Positions 17,222 to 27,161 are shown, counted from the first letter of the stretch. The stretch: DNA of 50,359 nucleotides from Chitinivibrionia bacterium (GCA_009787445.1 WRFX01000003.1:1-50359), one strand, 5' to 3'. Numbers and translations are program-made. The notes: generated by a model not told the origin, from the letters alone.

Positions 17222-17280
17222 CGCGGCAAAAAGTATTTTCGAGGCGAAAATTTAACAGAGAATATTTTTAAGGAGATATT

Positions 17281-18756
17281 ATGGGACAGAATTATTTTAA
17301 CAGCATTCCGTTCAGCAAAAAAGTGCGCGAATTGGGAAAATGCAGATTTATGGATTCAAACGAATTTAACGGCGTTGAAAAACTTAAAGGCAAAAAAATC
17401 GTGATTGTCGGCTGCGGCGCGCAGGGGCTTAATCAAGGATTAAATTTAAGAGACAGCGGACTCGACGTTTCGTATGCGCTTCGCAAAGAAGCGATTGAAA
17501 CAAAACGTCAAAGTTTCAAAAACGCTTCAGAAAACGGTTTTAAGGTCGGACTTTACGAAGAATTGATTCCAAGCGCAGATTTGGTGGCAAATCTCACTCC
17601 CGACAAACAGCACACTTCGGTGGTAAACGCGATTATGCCGCTTATGAAAGAAGGCGCGTCTCTTCTTTATTCGCACGGTTTTAACATAGTCGAAGAAGGA
17701 ATGCAGGTTCGCAAGGACATAACAGTTATTATGGTCGCGCCGAAAAGTCCGGGTTCGGAAGTTCGCGAAGAATATAAGCGCGGTTTCGGCGTTCCGACTC
17801 TTATCGCGGTTCATCCCGAAAACGACCCGCGCGGCGACGGCTTTGAAATCGCAAAAGCGTATTGTTGCGGAACCGGCGGCGACAGAGCGGGCGTTTTGGA
17901 AAGTTCGTTTGTCGCGGAAGTAAAAAGCGACCTTATGGGCGAACAGACGATTTTGTGCGGAATGTTGCAAACGGGCTCGATTTTGGCTTTCGATAAAATG
18001 ATTGCAAACGGAGTAGATTCGGCTTACGCTTCGACTCTCGTCCAATACGGATGGGAAACGATTACGGAAGCGTTAAAACACGGCGGAATTACAAATATGA
18101 TGGACAGATTGAACAATCCCGCAAAACTATTAGCGTTTGACATTGCCGAAGATATTAAGGAAATTTTAACTCCGCTTTATCAAAAGCATATGGACGATAT
18201 TCTCGACGGCGATTTTTCCAAAACTATGATGGAAGATTGGGCGGCGGGCGACAAAAATTTACTAAAATGGCGCAAGGAAACGGGAGAATCGGCGTTTGAA
18301 AAAGCGAAAGGCAACGCAAAAGATTCGATAAAAGAGCAGGAATATTTTGACAACGGAATTTTGATGATTGCGTTTGTAAAAGCGGGCGTGGAACTTGCCT
18401 TTGAAACTATGATACAAGCGGGAATTTTGGAAGAATCGGCGTATTACGAATCGCTTCACGAGGTTCCTTTGATAGCAAATACGATTTCGCGCAAAAAACT
18501 TTACGAAATGAACGTCGTAATTTCGGACACTGCGGAGTATGGAAATTATTTGTTCAGCAATTCGGCTATTCCGCTTCTTAAAGATTATGTCGACGAACTT
18601 ACGGAAGACGTTATAGGAATGCCCGCCGCGACAAGCGACTACGGCGTGGACAATCGCGATTTAATTGAGGTAAACGATTTTATTCGCAATCATCCGATTG
18701 AATACGTAGGCGCGGAACTTCGCGGATATATGACGGAAATGAAAGCGATAATATAA
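17281..18756 (+). CDS. ilvC: Ketol-acid reductoisomerase, class II
   Basis: A 491-residue NADPH- and Mg-dependent enzyme that isomerises and reduces acetolactate or acetohydroxybutyrate for valine, leucine and isoleucine synthesis. The length matches the long enterobacterial-type class II form. The Rossmann motif is GCGAQG (residues about 44-49). [22 protein letters not shown], the metal-site stretch [15 protein letters not shown] and the duplicated C-terminal knotted domain with CESLHE-type ligands (here [14 protein letters not shown]) are all present. AAGGAG sits before the ATG. It is monocistronic, ending at a clear intrinsic terminator at 18773. Confidence 0.97.
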   Translation: MGQNYFNSIPFSKKVRELGKCRFMDSNEFNGVEKLKGKKIVIVGCGAQGLNQGLNLRDSGLDVSYALRKEAIETKRQSFKNASENGFKVGLYEELIPSADLVANLTPDKQHTSVVNAIMPLMKEGASLLYSHGFNIVEEGMQVRKDITVIMVAPKSPGSEVREEYKRGFGVPTLIAVHPENDPRGDGFEIAKAYCCGTGGDRAGVLESSFVAEVKSDLMGEQTILCGMLQTGSILAFDKMIANGVDSAYASTLVQYGWETITEALKHGGITNMMDRLNNPAKLLAFDIAEDIKEILTPLYQKHMDDILDGDFSKTMMEDWAAGDKNLLKWRKETGESAFEKAKGNAKDSIKEQEYFDNGILMIAFVKAGVELAFETMIQAGILEESAYYESLHEVPLIANTISRKKLYEMNVVISDTAEYGNYLFSNSAIPLLKDYVDELTEDVIGMPAATSDYGVDNRDLIEVNDFIRNHPIEYVGAELRGYMTEMKAII

Positions 18757-18772
18757 TATCTGTTTTTATCGG

Positions 18773-18800
18773 GGGCAAATTTTTTTGCCCTTTTGTTTTT
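18773..18800. terminator. Intrinsic terminator of ilvC
   Basis: GGGCAAA (18773-18779), a TTTT loop and TTTGCCC (18784-18790) form a strong stem followed by TTTTGTTTTT. It lies 17 bases after the ilvC stop. The opposite strand also ends in A/T runs next to the amidase stop at 18799, so it may serve both convergent genes. Confidence 0.9.
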
Positions 18801-19302
18801 ATTTAATTTTTTCCCAATCAAACATTTTTCCCGGGTCCCATTTTACGTCTTTTCGCAAGCCCAAATCTACAAGTTCTTGCGTTGCGATATGCTGATGTCC
18901 GACGATAAATTTAATTTTTCGTCGTTTTTTTATGTCGTCAAGCAAAAAATTCAGCGACGAATATTGTTTTTGCGAAAACGGCGATTCCTCGTTTCCTATC
19001 AATTCTATTCCTATTGAAAAATCATTTACGCCGCTGCGATTATCTGGCTCTGGCATTTTTGATACGCCCGCGTGCCACGCTTTTTTTTCTTCGGGAACAA
19101 GATTGTAAATTTTGCCGTTTCTATCGATAACGTAATGGGAACTTACGTCGTAATCTATAAGAATTTTTTTGCATTTGTTAAAAGAAAACGCGAATTTTGG
19201 ATATAAAACGCCCGCGTTCATCGCGTGAATTACGACCGTGTCAATTTCGCCGCCTGCGCGTTCGCTCCAAATATTCGGTAAAAAATCGGTTATTATTTTC
19301 AT
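18799..19302 (-). CDS. N-acetylmuramoyl-L-alanine amidase (Amidase_2)
   Basis: A 167-residue zinc amidase cleaving the bond between N-acetylmuramic acid and L-alanine. The AmpD/AmiD-type sites are visible: zinc ligands His26 (VVIHAM), His136 (VGHQHIA) and Asp156 (WDPG), the catalytic Glu100 region (SIGIEL) and Lys154. SSHYVIDRNGKIYNLVPE and AWHAG are family motifs. There is no signal peptide, so it either acts in the cytoplasm on recycled muropeptides, like AmpD, or leaves the cell by another route. It is the last gene of the envelope operon, 3 bases after the UPF0164-type gene, which hints at a link with surface assembly. Length is near that of AmpD. Confidence 0.88.
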   Translation of the reverse strand: MKIITDFLPNIWSERAGGEIDTVVIHAMNAGVLYPKFAFSFNKCKKILIDYDVSSHYVIDRNGKIYNLVPEEKKAWHAGVSKMPEPDNRSGVNDFSIGIELIGNEESPFSQKQYSSLNFLLDDIKKRRKIKFIVGHQHIATQELVDLGLRKDVKWDPGKMFDWEKIK

Positions 19303-19305
19303 TTT

Positions 19306-20844
19306 TTAAAGATTTACTTTAAACGAAATATCCCAAACGTTTCGTAATTCTCTGTCGGTCATAAATTCGTAAGAAATATCGACGTCGACGACTTTTTTTC
19401 TGACGGGAAAACGAACTCCGCCGCCGCAAGTCAAATACCACGGCGTTTCAAAATCCGTAAATATTTCTTTTGCCGCGCCAAAACGCAAACGAACGGGAAT
19501 CGCTATTTGCTGTTCAAGTCCGCCGGCAAATCGCCAATTTTGGTCTCTGTAAAGCGGAATTTTTCCTTCCGCGACAAGCAAAGTCGCATAACTCGCCGTA
19601 AACGAGCCGCCCAAACTCAACGAAGGCGGAGAATTTTCATTATAACGATATTCTTTGTAAATTTCGCTTCCGATTTCCTTTTCCGAAGAACTTGAATTGT
19701 GATAAAAATTAAAAGTCGGAACATTATTAAAAACAAGTCCGAAATCGATATGGTTAGATAATTCTATTAAAAAACCTATGTCCAAGCCGAAACCGTAAGC
19801 CGTTCCGCTTTGGTCGTATTCGCTTCCGCTTCCGCCTGTCGTTCTCGCCGACGAAACGCTTAAATTTGCGCCCGCCGAAAACGGAGGAAGTATCCATAAA
19901 TCCGAAAATCTGTAAGAAGCAAGCGTAGAAAAATACAGTTCCTGATAAAAACTTTCGGGATGTCCGCTGTAAATAAGCGAATGCCCCCAGCCAATTTCTC
20001 GCGTGGCTTTTTCCATAAACGAAGCCGAAACCGTGTTTAAGAGTCCGAATCTGTTTTGATAACTCAAAGACGCTTGCGGTCCGTCTATCCACGATGCGCC
20101 CGCAGGATTGTAAAACGCTCCGTAAGCGTCTTTGGACAGCGCGACGTAGCAATTTCCCATCGCTTTTGCCCGCGCCGATTTTGCAACGGTGCGCATAGAC
20201 GGGTCTATACCGGATAATTTATTATCCATTTTTACTGGCGTTTTTTGAAAATCGTTGCCTATAAGCGCAATTAAAAGTCCGACTCCCATATAAGACGACG
20301 ACGAAATTATCATCGGCTTTATGTTGTTTACTTCTTCGCCGAAATATCTTGTAAGTTCAACTGCGGTCGAAAGCGTGTCTATTTCGTGCATACGAAAAAT
20401 TGCGGTTTTTACGACATCGTCCAAAGCCGCGCCCTGTTCGCCTTGCAAATTGCATTCGTTTACAATTTTTCTACTCGTTACGTCTACCATTTTTAACATT
20501 ACGGCATAACGTTCGTTATTGAAAGCGACGTCGCCCAGAATCATTCTGTCTAATTGAAGCGAAGAACCAAGCACGGCGGCGCAACGCGGTTCGTGGCAAT
20601 ACGACGGAAAATTGCCGCCCATAATTTCGTACGCTTCTTCCATTCTATCCTGCGTGAAAACGTTGTATCTGCCTATCTCTTCAAGCGCGTCGCGAACGCT
20701 TCGCACGGCTTCTACAGCCATAAGCGAATCGCCTGTGTTCGTATAAAGATTAAAAACGCCTATCGGGGTCGTCGTATAATCGCTTTCGGCAAACAAAGCC
20801 GCCGCAAAACATACGCAAAAGAGAGTTAATTTTATATTTTTCAC
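19306..20844 (-). CDS. CsgG-like domain fused to a UPF0164/PorV-type outer-membrane barrel
   Basis: A 512-residue exported protein (signal peptide ending LFAES). Residues about 25-165 form an alpha/beta domain resembling the CsgG/LpoB/FlgT family of helper lipoproteins (VFNLYTNTGDSL, VRDALEEIGRYNVFTQDRMEEAYE, LQLDRMILGDVAF). After a spacer, residues about 225-512 match UPF0164/PorV-like barrels (MGNCYVALSKDAYGAFYNPAGASW, repeated aromatic strands, C-terminal DISFKVNL). In FCB bacteria such barrels serve as docking or shuttle proteins for surface-secreted proteins with C-terminal signals. It lies 21 bases after the giant surface protein and 3 before the amidase, so delivery or anchoring of that protein is plausible. 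The N-terminal assignment is tentative. Confidence 0.75.
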   Translation of the reverse strand: MKNIKLTLFCVCFAAALFAESDYTTTPIGVFNLYTNTGDSLMAVEAVRSVRDALEEIGRYNVFTQDRMEEAYEIMGGNFPSYCHEPRCAAVLGSSLQLDRMILGDVAFNNERYAVMLKMVDVTSRKIVNECNLQGEQGAALDDVVKTAIFRMHEIDTLSTAVELTRYFGEEVNNIKPMIISSSSYMGVGLLIALIGNDFQKTPVKMDNKLSGIDPSMRTVAKSARAKAMGNCYVALSKDAYGAFYNPAGASWIDGPQASLSYQNRFGLLNTVSASFMEKATREIGWGHSLIYSGHPESFYQELYFSTLASYRFSDLWILPPFSAGANLSVSSARTTGGSGSEYDQSGTAYGFGLDIGFLIELSNHIDFGLVFNNVPTFNFYHNSSSSEKEIGSEIYKEYRYNENSPPSLSLGGSFTASYATLLVAEGKIPLYRDQNWRFAGGLEQQIAIPVRLRFGAAKEIFTDFETPWYLTCGGGVRFPVRKKVVDVDISYEFMTDRELRNVWDISFKVNL

Positions 20845-20865
20845 TTTTTCTCCTTCATAAATTTT

Positions 20866-23800
20866 CTACTTGAAAAGTATTATTTCTTTCGTGTAGCGTT
20901 TTTTCTCTTTAACATCGTCAATCGTAACGTTTACGAAATAACGTCCGTTTCTGCACATTTCGTCGCCGCGAGTGAAAATTGCGGAGTTGGGTTCAACTTC
21001 GATTTTGTTTGCTCCCGCGCGCGAAAGTTGCTTTCTTCCGTCCCAAAATAAATAATACGTTTCGCCCGGATTAAGCCCGTTCAGTTCCGTATGATACACC
21101 ATAGTTCCTTCGGCGCTGTAAATCGAGACCTTTGCCGACGGCTTATATTTTGTTCCGCTTGCTTTCGGCGTAATTTTTATGCAAGTTCCTTTCACTTCGC
21201 TGTTCATATTTCTAATTTTGAAAGAATAGTCGTTCATAGGCGAAACAAACGGCGAAAACGGATTCGGACTTACTTCGACCATAACGTCCGTTTCGAGTCC
21301 TCTGCCTATAATTCCGAGTCGAATATTCCCGTTAAGTTTGTTTAAAAATTTTTCTATATTAAGCGAAAGCGATTTTTCTTCGCTTTTGTACGTTGCGTTT
21401 TCATCGATAAATCTTTGAGAATCGTCTCGCGCGGGCGACGTTTTCGCCGAATTTTTCGGCAGCGGATATCTCCAAGTAAGAGAATCTTCGTCCCAAACGG
21501 CTATATCCAATTTTGATTCGTCGCTTTGTCCGTTTTTCAAGTCGTTATGATAAATTTCAGGAACGTAAAGTTTGACTTCGGCGTTTAAGTTTTCGTCGGA
21601 ATGCCTTTTTATTTCAAACACGTCCGAAATTATGAAAACATTCCCTCCACTTGTATCGGCGTCCTTTTCTACGTTGTGCAAAATGAAGTTTTTAAGTTCG
21701 GGATTGTCGAGCGTAACTATAATCGGATTTTCGTCGTGTTTAAATTTCAGTTCGGCGGTTTTTTTGTCGTTTGCCGAATAATTTACCGCTTTTGTCGTAT
21801 CGGCATTTTGCATTACGGGATGTGCGATAAGCACGCCTTTTTCGCCGCCCAAACTAAACTCGTGTCGGACTTTGGAATTTATTTGCGCGACAATATACGC
21901 TCTTCCGACGAAAGTAGAATCCGGCTTGAACAAACCGCTTCTTACGTCGAAATTTTTCGCCAAAATCGACGGTTTTATTAGCCACGAAGGCGTTGCCGAA
22001 ACCAGTTCGCCGCTTTTGTCTCTCGCCTCGACGCCAAAAATTACGCTTTCGGTATTTTTAATAAAACTCGAATTTTCTGGTCTTGAACGCAAAACCGCTT
22101 CAATTTTGTCTATTTTGCTGTTTGTAACTTTTACGATAGTTTTTTTGGTTTCCGTCGTACCGTTTAACGAAACGGTGAGTTCGGCTTCTCCTGCGGATTT
22201 TCCCGTAATTATCGCGGAGGCGTTTGCGGGACTTACATTCAAAATTTTAGAGTTGTTTGTACCGAATGAAAATCTGCCGCTTATATCTTTTATTTTTTCA
22301 TAATTCGAGCCGAAATACGCTTCGACATAAACGTCCATTCGTCCGTCCAACGCAAGCGTTATGGAATCGCTGTTTCCCATCGGAAGTACTTCCCAGTGAG
22401 AAATAATTTTGGGGTCTGCCGCTACAAATTTTGTATACGGATATTTTTCGTTGCCGTAAATTGTTCCGTCCGCCGTTTCTATTCTAAAATAATATTCGAT
22501 ATCGCTTCCCGCTTTGCTTCCAAGGTCCGCGTCAAACGAAACGGTTACGTCCGACGGATTTACGTTTGTCGTCGTCGAATCGTATTTGGTTTCGCCTTTC
22601 CGTCTGTAAAACGCTTGCGCTTTTGCAACGGCGACGCCAGCCCATTTTGAAAGTTCAAGTTTCGCGATTGTCGTATCGTTTTTTTCCGATTTTTTATACT
22701 TAAACGGCATAAGAATTACGTCGGTTTCTTCTTCATTATTTACAGTTAAAGCCCTTTGAACGCAGGCGATTATAGTAGAATCCGAACTTGTCGCTCTCGC
22801 CAAATAACGAACTCCAAGCGCGGCGTTTTCAAGTTTGTTGTTTTCGTTGTCCAAAGTTTGCACGAGCGGCGAATATACCGTAATAATAATAGACGGGTCG
22901 TGCGCGGTTTGTTCGGGGCTTGTTTTCGCCGTCCAGATAATTGTCGCGTTTGCCTCTTTTGTGTGAATATTTATAAACGAAACGTCGTGCTTGGGGTTAC
23001 CCGCACGAAATTTCCCGCCTTCGACGGTTGTTTCGTCGCTTGTCGTTTTTTCTGCCTGCAAAGTTTGCTCAACAAAATCTTTTGTTCGTCCGTTTCCGTT
23101 TGCAAAAATTTTGTAATTGCCTGCGGGAATCCTGAAAAACGTAAATTTCCCGTCGCTGCCGGTTTTGGCGACGGCGACCTGAACTTGGTCGCTTGTTCTT
23201 ATAAGCGATACCGAAACGTCGGAATGTACGGGAATAACTTTACCCTCGATAGTCGCGAATGCGTTTATATCAAAATTCTGCGAATAAGTATTTCCTTTTT
23301 CAATTCCGTTTGTCGCGTTTGTGAAAGCGTTGTTAAGCGCATCAAATCCTTCCGCCGTAAATTTCAACTTGTAATTAAAACCTGCGCCGGATTTTGACGG
23401 CACGCTTACGGCGTATGTTCCGTAAACTTTGTCGGTGGTCGTCGTAATTATTATTGAATCTTTTTTATTCGTTGTGTCAATTACTTCCAATTTCGCATTT
23501 ATCACAGCCGCGCTGTTTTTTACAAGTTCTCCCGTAGAATTTGCGAGCCAACTCACTCCGTAAAGCGTTCCTTTAAGCATTGCCGCGCCGCTGGGCAAGG
23601 TAATTTGCATATTTTGGCTCGACGAAACCGTAACCGTTCTTTCAACCGGAGCAAGCCCCGTTTTTGTCGCCGTTATTTTGTACACTCCCGCGGCGAGCGA
23701 AAACGAAAATCTGCCGTCGCTGGGGGTTGAAAGTAGCGACGCAATTTCAGTATTTCCGTCTCCGCTCAATATTCTTACGGTTGCGCCCGTTACGGGATTT

Positions 23801-25530
23801 CCATCTTCATTTGTAACGATTCCCGAAAAAGTATGCGGATTTCTTTTTATTTGAAAATTCGCCATTTTATTCGTTTCGTTCGGCAACTGCACGCGCTGCG
23901 ATTTATTTATAAAATCCTGCCTGCCGACGGTTATCGTCCAATCGCCAAAAGAGCAGTTAAGCACGTAATTTCCATCGGGAAGCGACTGCGTTTTTACCGT
24001 GTCGCCGTTGTCGGAAACCGCGATGATATTAGCCAAATTTACGGGAACTCCCGTCGTAGAATCCGTGATTTTTCCGTAAATCGAAGAAAACGGTCTGCTA
24101 AGATAAAATTCGACATACGCCGTTTCGCCGTCGCGTATTTGTACTATTTTATTTTCGCTGCTGTAACCTTCTTTTTTTATTGAAATTCTGTGCGTTCCGA
24201 CGCTGCGGCTTCTTTCCGCGCCTCCGGTATTGTCGGTGAAAAAGAAAATCGTCTCTTCAAGCGAGCCCTGCAAAACTTCCGCTTCTATTTCGGCAAGAGC
24301 AAGTTCCTGCGTAAATGTATGCCCGCCGAAAATAATTTTTTCATACGCTTTTACGTTAATAGTTCCCGACGGCGAATCGTAGTGAAATTTCGACAAATCG
24401 CCCGCCTGTCCGCTTCCGTCGCTATACATCGTAACTACGCGCCACGAATATTCGTTGTCGCTCAAAATATCTTTCGCGCTCATAGAAAGTTGCGCTTCGG
24501 AGGTATTGCTTACGACAGGAAATTGCCCCGCCGTAACTTCATCGCTCCAAACCAATATTTGCACGTTCACTCCGCCCGGTATCGGCGCTTGCGTATAAAC
24601 AAAAACCTTATATATGTTTGCCGTCGGGTCTAAATTTTTCCATCTGAAAGTAATATTTCCGTTATTGTCGGTATGTTTCAACGTGTCGGTTTTGTCTTTA
24701 TTCGCCGATACGGGAAAAACGTTTTCAGGCGTTTTTCTATTCGCCGCGCCGGGTCCCAAAGCGTTTGGACTTATACCGAAAAATCCCGGTATAGACACGT
24801 CTCCCGCAGTAAACGCAGGACTGTTGCCGTAATTGTTAAACACGAACCACGAATAATCTTTTCCCGGCGAAAGCGGCGGGGGAGCGGTCGCAAAAATTCC
24901 CGACTGGTCTGGCTCGCCGTATGTTACGCTGTTGTCTTTCGTTATGGTTTGCCAAATCATCGAAACGCCGTTTATCGATTCGAGAGACATTCCGTCTATC
25001 GCTCCGCTTATGTCTATTTTTTCGTCGGAAAGAAGAACGTGCGAATATGGAACTCCGCTCGGTTTTGTCCACGAAAGCGTGGGAGTGGTATTATTTACCA
25101 ATCCGCTTCTTGGACTTATTATATTGCTTTGCGCGGAATGTTTTACTATAATTTTTACTTCGTTTGAAATTCGCTTTTTTGCGGTATTGCTAACGATATT
25201 GCTAACGATTACGTAATTTATTCCCGCTCTAAAATTCGTATTTTGCGGCAATTTAAAAGAAATTTGTTTTACGAGAGGATTATACGAACTAACGACGATT
25301 GGAGAAGCGGTACCTATTTTTTCGGAATAATTTGCAATATTGGCGCCGCCGGGATTTCTGCTGAACCAAATGTCGCAATTTCCCAAATCATCGTCAATAT
25401 CGACAAATCCTATGGTTATCGTCGTGTCGTTTTTTACGACCCAAGTCGGATATTCCACAATGGGAAAACTGTGCTGTCCAAAAATAGAAGCGGCAAACAA
25501 TAAAACAAAAATCCTAATCATATTCTTCAT
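20866..25530 (-). CDS. 1554-residue secreted multi-domain surface protein
   Basis: A signal peptide (MKNMIRIFVLLFAASIFGQ) is followed by Ig/Fn3-like modules (about 130-400; repeated P-x-L-SW and YSWRV patterns). A PEGA-like segment (about 425-495) comes next, then at least four carboxypeptidase-regulatory-like modules (for example IYGKITDSTTGVPVN, FSGIVTNEDGNPVTGATV, IEGKVIPVHSDV), a BIG2-like module (about 1140-1205) and acidic spacer regions. The C-terminal domain of about 120 residues starts VEVSPNPFSPF and ends YTKEIILFK, the FlgD/type-A-like sorting module seen in FCB surface proteins. No catalytic site is evident, so it is likely an adhesin, a scaffold or a carbohydrate-surface binder. 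It sits second in a four-gene leftward operon, 20 bases after a barrel gene. Confidence 0.85.
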   Translation of the reverse strand: MKNMIRIFVLLFAASIFGQHSFPIVEYPTWVVKNDTTITIGFVDIDDDLGNCDIWFSRNPGGANIANYSEKIGTASPIVVSSYNPLVKQISFKLPQNTNFRAGINYVIVSNIVSNTAKKRISNEVKIIVKHSAQSNIISPRSGLVNNTTPTLSWTKPSGVPYSHVLLSDEKIDISGAIDGMSLESINGVSMIWQTITKDNSVTYGEPDQSGIFATAPPPLSPGKDYSWFVFNNYGNSPAFTAGDVSIPGFFGISPNALGPGAANRKTPENVFPVSANKDKTDTLKHTDNNGNITFRWKNLDPTANIYKVFVYTQAPIPGGVNVQILVWSDEVTAGQFPVVSNTSEAQLSMSAKDILSDNEYSWRVVTMYSDGSGQAGDLSKFHYDSPSGTINVKAYEKIIFGGHTFTQELALAEIEAEVLQGSLEETIFFFTDNTGGAERSRSVGTHRISIKKEGYSSENKIVQIRDGETAYVEFYLSRPFSSIYGKITDSTTGVPVNLANIIAVSDNGDTVKTQSLPDGNYVLNCSFGDWTITVGRQDFINKSQRVQLPNETNKMANFQIKRNPHTFSGIVTNEDGNPVTGATVRILSGDGNTEIASLLSTPSDGRFSFSLAAGVYKITATKTGLAPVERTVTVSSSQNMQITLPSGAAMLKGTLYGVSWLANSTGELVKNSAAVINAKLEVIDTTNKKDSIIITTTTDKVYGTYAVSVPSKSGAGFNYKLKFTAEGFDALNNAFTNATNGIEKGNTYSQNFDINAFATIEGKVIPVHSDVSVSLIRTSDQVQVAVAKTGSDGKFTFFRIPAGNYKIFANGNGRTKDFVEQTLQAEKTTSDETTVEGGKFRAGNPKHDVSFINIHTKEANATIIWTAKTSPEQTAHDPSIIITVYSPLVQTLDNENNKLENAALGVRYLARATSSDSTIIACVQRALTVNNEEETDVILMPFKYKKSEKNDTTIAKLELSKWAGVAVAKAQAFYRRKGETKYDSTTTNVNPSDVTVSFDADLGSKAGSDIEYYFRIETADGTIYGNEKYPYTKFVAADPKIISHWEVLPMGNSDSITLALDGRMDVYVEAYFGSNYEKIKDISGRFSFGTNNSKILNVSPANASAIITGKSAGEAELTVSLNGTTETKKTIVKVTNSKIDKIEAVLRSRPENSSFIKNTESVIFGVEARDKSGELVSATPSWLIKPSILAKNFDVRSGLFKPDSTFVGRAYIVAQINSKVRHEFSLGGEKGVLIAHPVMQNADTTKAVNYSANDKKTAELKFKHDENPIIVTLDNPELKNFILHNVEKDADTSGGNVFIISDVFEIKRHSDENLNAEVKLYVPEIYHNDLKNGQSDESKLDIAVWDEDSLTWRYPLPKNSAKTSPARDDSQRFIDENATYKSEEKSLSLNIEKFLNKLNGNIRLGIIGRGLETDVMVEVSPNPFSPFVSPMNDYSFKIRNMNSEVKGTCIKITPKASGTKYKPSAKVSIYSAEGTMVYHTELNGLNPGETYYLFWDGRKQLSRAGANKIEVEPNSAIFTRGDEMCRNGRYFVNVTIDDVKEKKRYTKEIILFK

Positions 25531-25550
25531 AATTTTTATTTACTCCGTTT

Positions 25551-26975
25551 TCAAAAGTTATAAACTAATCCGGTTTTTAACGCAGGCAAAGGCAACAAAT
25601 CCAATTCGAGCATAAATTGTATTTTTGTTCCTATCACTCCGCCGCCCGAAAGCACGGGAAGCATAACGCCTTTTCCGTAACGAATAAGAAACGGCTGGTC
25701 TTGACTGCTTAATACTTTTTTGCCGTCGTCCAAAAAGTCAAGGTCAAAATCAATCGAAATTATTCCCAAATTGCCGTAAAACCAACCGAGTTTTCCGTTT
25801 ATCAACAATAAATGGTCTAAACTCATACCCATACGAAAATCAAGTCCGTCCTGTAAAAATTCAGGCGGTTCGTCGCCCGTCTTTTTTCCAATATTTCGGT
25901 CGGTCAATCCAATATACGTTTTGCCTATGAATTTTGAATACGAAACCGAAAGATGTTCGGGTATAATATTGTACTTAAACGTTAAAACGTGCGGAAGTTC
26001 CCATTTCATTTTGGTGTTTGCGCTTAAATCGACCGTTTGCGTTTCGCTTTCCATAAATTTGTTCAAACTGTCAATTATATATTTTTGGTCGCTCAATTTT
26101 TCTTTGTCAAAACTAAAAGTAGAGGCGTTTATAAAAAACGGCAAAACGTATTTTCCCGATAGCGACCCCTTCGCTTCGTCCTTAAACATAAATCTCATAA
26201 CAAGGTCAAAATTCCAAAATCTTGCGGCAAACGTGGGAGTCCAGCGTTCAAGCGAATATTCGCCGTTAAGCGAATTTTTTAACGAATAATCTATAGGAAC
26301 CGACGGACCGGGCATACCTTCTACTTTTGTGCTTACTTTTCCGTAAATATCCATATCTATGTGGGCGTTCGCGTTAAAATAAAATCTGTGTCTGTGCAAA
26401 TTTAAGCCGACCGTAACAAGTTTGTTTATCTTATAAACATAGCCGAAAGTCATCGCTTCCCAGCCCAAAGAAAAATCGATGGGAATGTTAAAACTTCCGC
26501 GCAAAAGCATTCCTATATTTTCGTTTATACTTCCGTCTTCGTTTGTAAGCTCGTACTCAAAACTCGGAATTCCCGTTTGATTTTCGTATTTAAGCGACAT
26601 CACGTTCATATGAGAAAACGTAGAAACGCCGCCAAGCATAGGAACGTCGACTTTTATGGTGGTGTTTGCAAATTGCCGCGCCGCCATATTCGGCATAAAT
26701 TGTTCTCCGTCTTTGGAAAGATTTATTTTCGCGCTGTTAAGAATAGTTTGGGTAAGTTCGTAACTCGGTTTGAATTTTACGGGAATATTTACGGAATAAT
26801 ATCCTTTTGCGTTTTCAAAATCGACGTCGAGCGGCGATTTTAGATAATCGTAGTCAAAGCCGATTCCCAAAGAAGCGTTAAAATCGGGAGTGGGAAGAAG
26901 TTCGCCTAAATCTTGCGCCAAAGCAAAAATTGTTCCAAAAAATAAAAAAATACATACTTTAATAAAAAATTTCAT
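25551..26975 (-). CDS. Predicted outer-membrane beta-barrel, first gene of the envelope operon
   Basis: A 474-residue exported protein (signal peptide ending FALAQ) with regular amphipathic strands across its length, for example YYSVNIPVKFKPSYEL, FSLGWEAMTFGYVYKI, LNLHRHRFYFNANAHIDMDIYG and KLGWFYGNLGIISIDFDLDF. The C-terminus is LKTGLVYNF with terminal Phe, typical of BAM substrates. I do not recognise a named family. It opens the leftward operon with the giant surface protein, the CsgG/UPF0164 protein and the amidase. A run of ten C lies 65-74 bases before its start codon, where promoter elements are expected, so expression may be phase-variable. Confidence 0.75.
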   Translation of the reverse strand: MKFFIKVCIFLFFGTIFALAQDLGELLPTPDFNASLGIGFDYDYLKSPLDVDFENAKGYYSVNIPVKFKPSYELTQTILNSAKINLSKDGEQFMPNMAARQFANTTIKVDVPMLGGVSTFSHMNVMSLKYENQTGIPSFEYELTNEDGSINENIGMLLRGSFNIPIDFSLGWEAMTFGYVYKINKLVTVGLNLHRHRFYFNANAHIDMDIYGKVSTKVEGMPGPSVPIDYSLKNSLNGEYSLERWTPTFAARFWNFDLVMRFMFKDEAKGSLSGKYVLPFFINASTFSFDKEKLSDQKYIIDSLNKFMESETQTVDLSANTKMKWELPHVLTFKYNIIPEHLSVSYSKFIGKTYIGLTDRNIGKKTGDEPPEFLQDGLDFRMGMSLDHLLLINGKLGWFYGNLGIISIDFDLDFLDDGKKVLSSQDQPFLIRYGKGVMLPVLSGGGVIGTKIQFMLELDLLPLPALKTGLVYNF

Positions 26976-27039
26976 TAACGTCTTTCTCTACTTTTTAACG
27001 TTTTTTAAGTTTTTCCGTTAATAAAATAATTATTTCCCT

Positions 27040-27049
27040 CCCCCCCCCC
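27040..27049. repeat. Homopolymeric C10 tract in a divergent promoter region
   Basis: Ten consecutive C (preceded by CCCT) lie in an otherwise very AT-rich 209-base interval (26976-27184) between the leftward barrel gene and the rightward lipoprotein gene. The tract is 65-74 bases from the first start codon and 136-145 from the second. Slippage of such G/C runs in promoter spacers is a classic phase-variation mechanism. On the leftward strand, AT-rich -10-like sequence (TAATTATTTTAT) follows the G-run directly, so tract length could set promoter spacing. Variation itself cannot be seen in one sequence. Confidence 0.85.
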
Positions 27050-27138
27050 GACGAAAAAAAATGAAAAAAATGTGAAAAAAAAGTTTTTTTTACGATTTTG
27101 GAATAAAATTAAAGCATAAATTTGCGGAATATTGTATA

Positions 27139-27161
27139 TTTACATTTGGAATTGATGTAAA
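27139..27161. promoter_or_regulatory. Dyad upstream of the lipoprotein gene
   Basis: TTTACAT (27139-27145) and ATGTAAA (27155-27161) form a perfect 7-base dyad around a 9-base centre, 24 bases before the GTG start. It could be an operator or a leader hairpin in front of the AAAGGAG site. The role is inferred. Confidence 0.35.

Noticed and set aside
22756-23397. Rightward 213-codon open frame opposite the 1554-residue surface protein
   Set aside because: Same antisense-shadow composition; the opposite strand has clear modular protein sequence.
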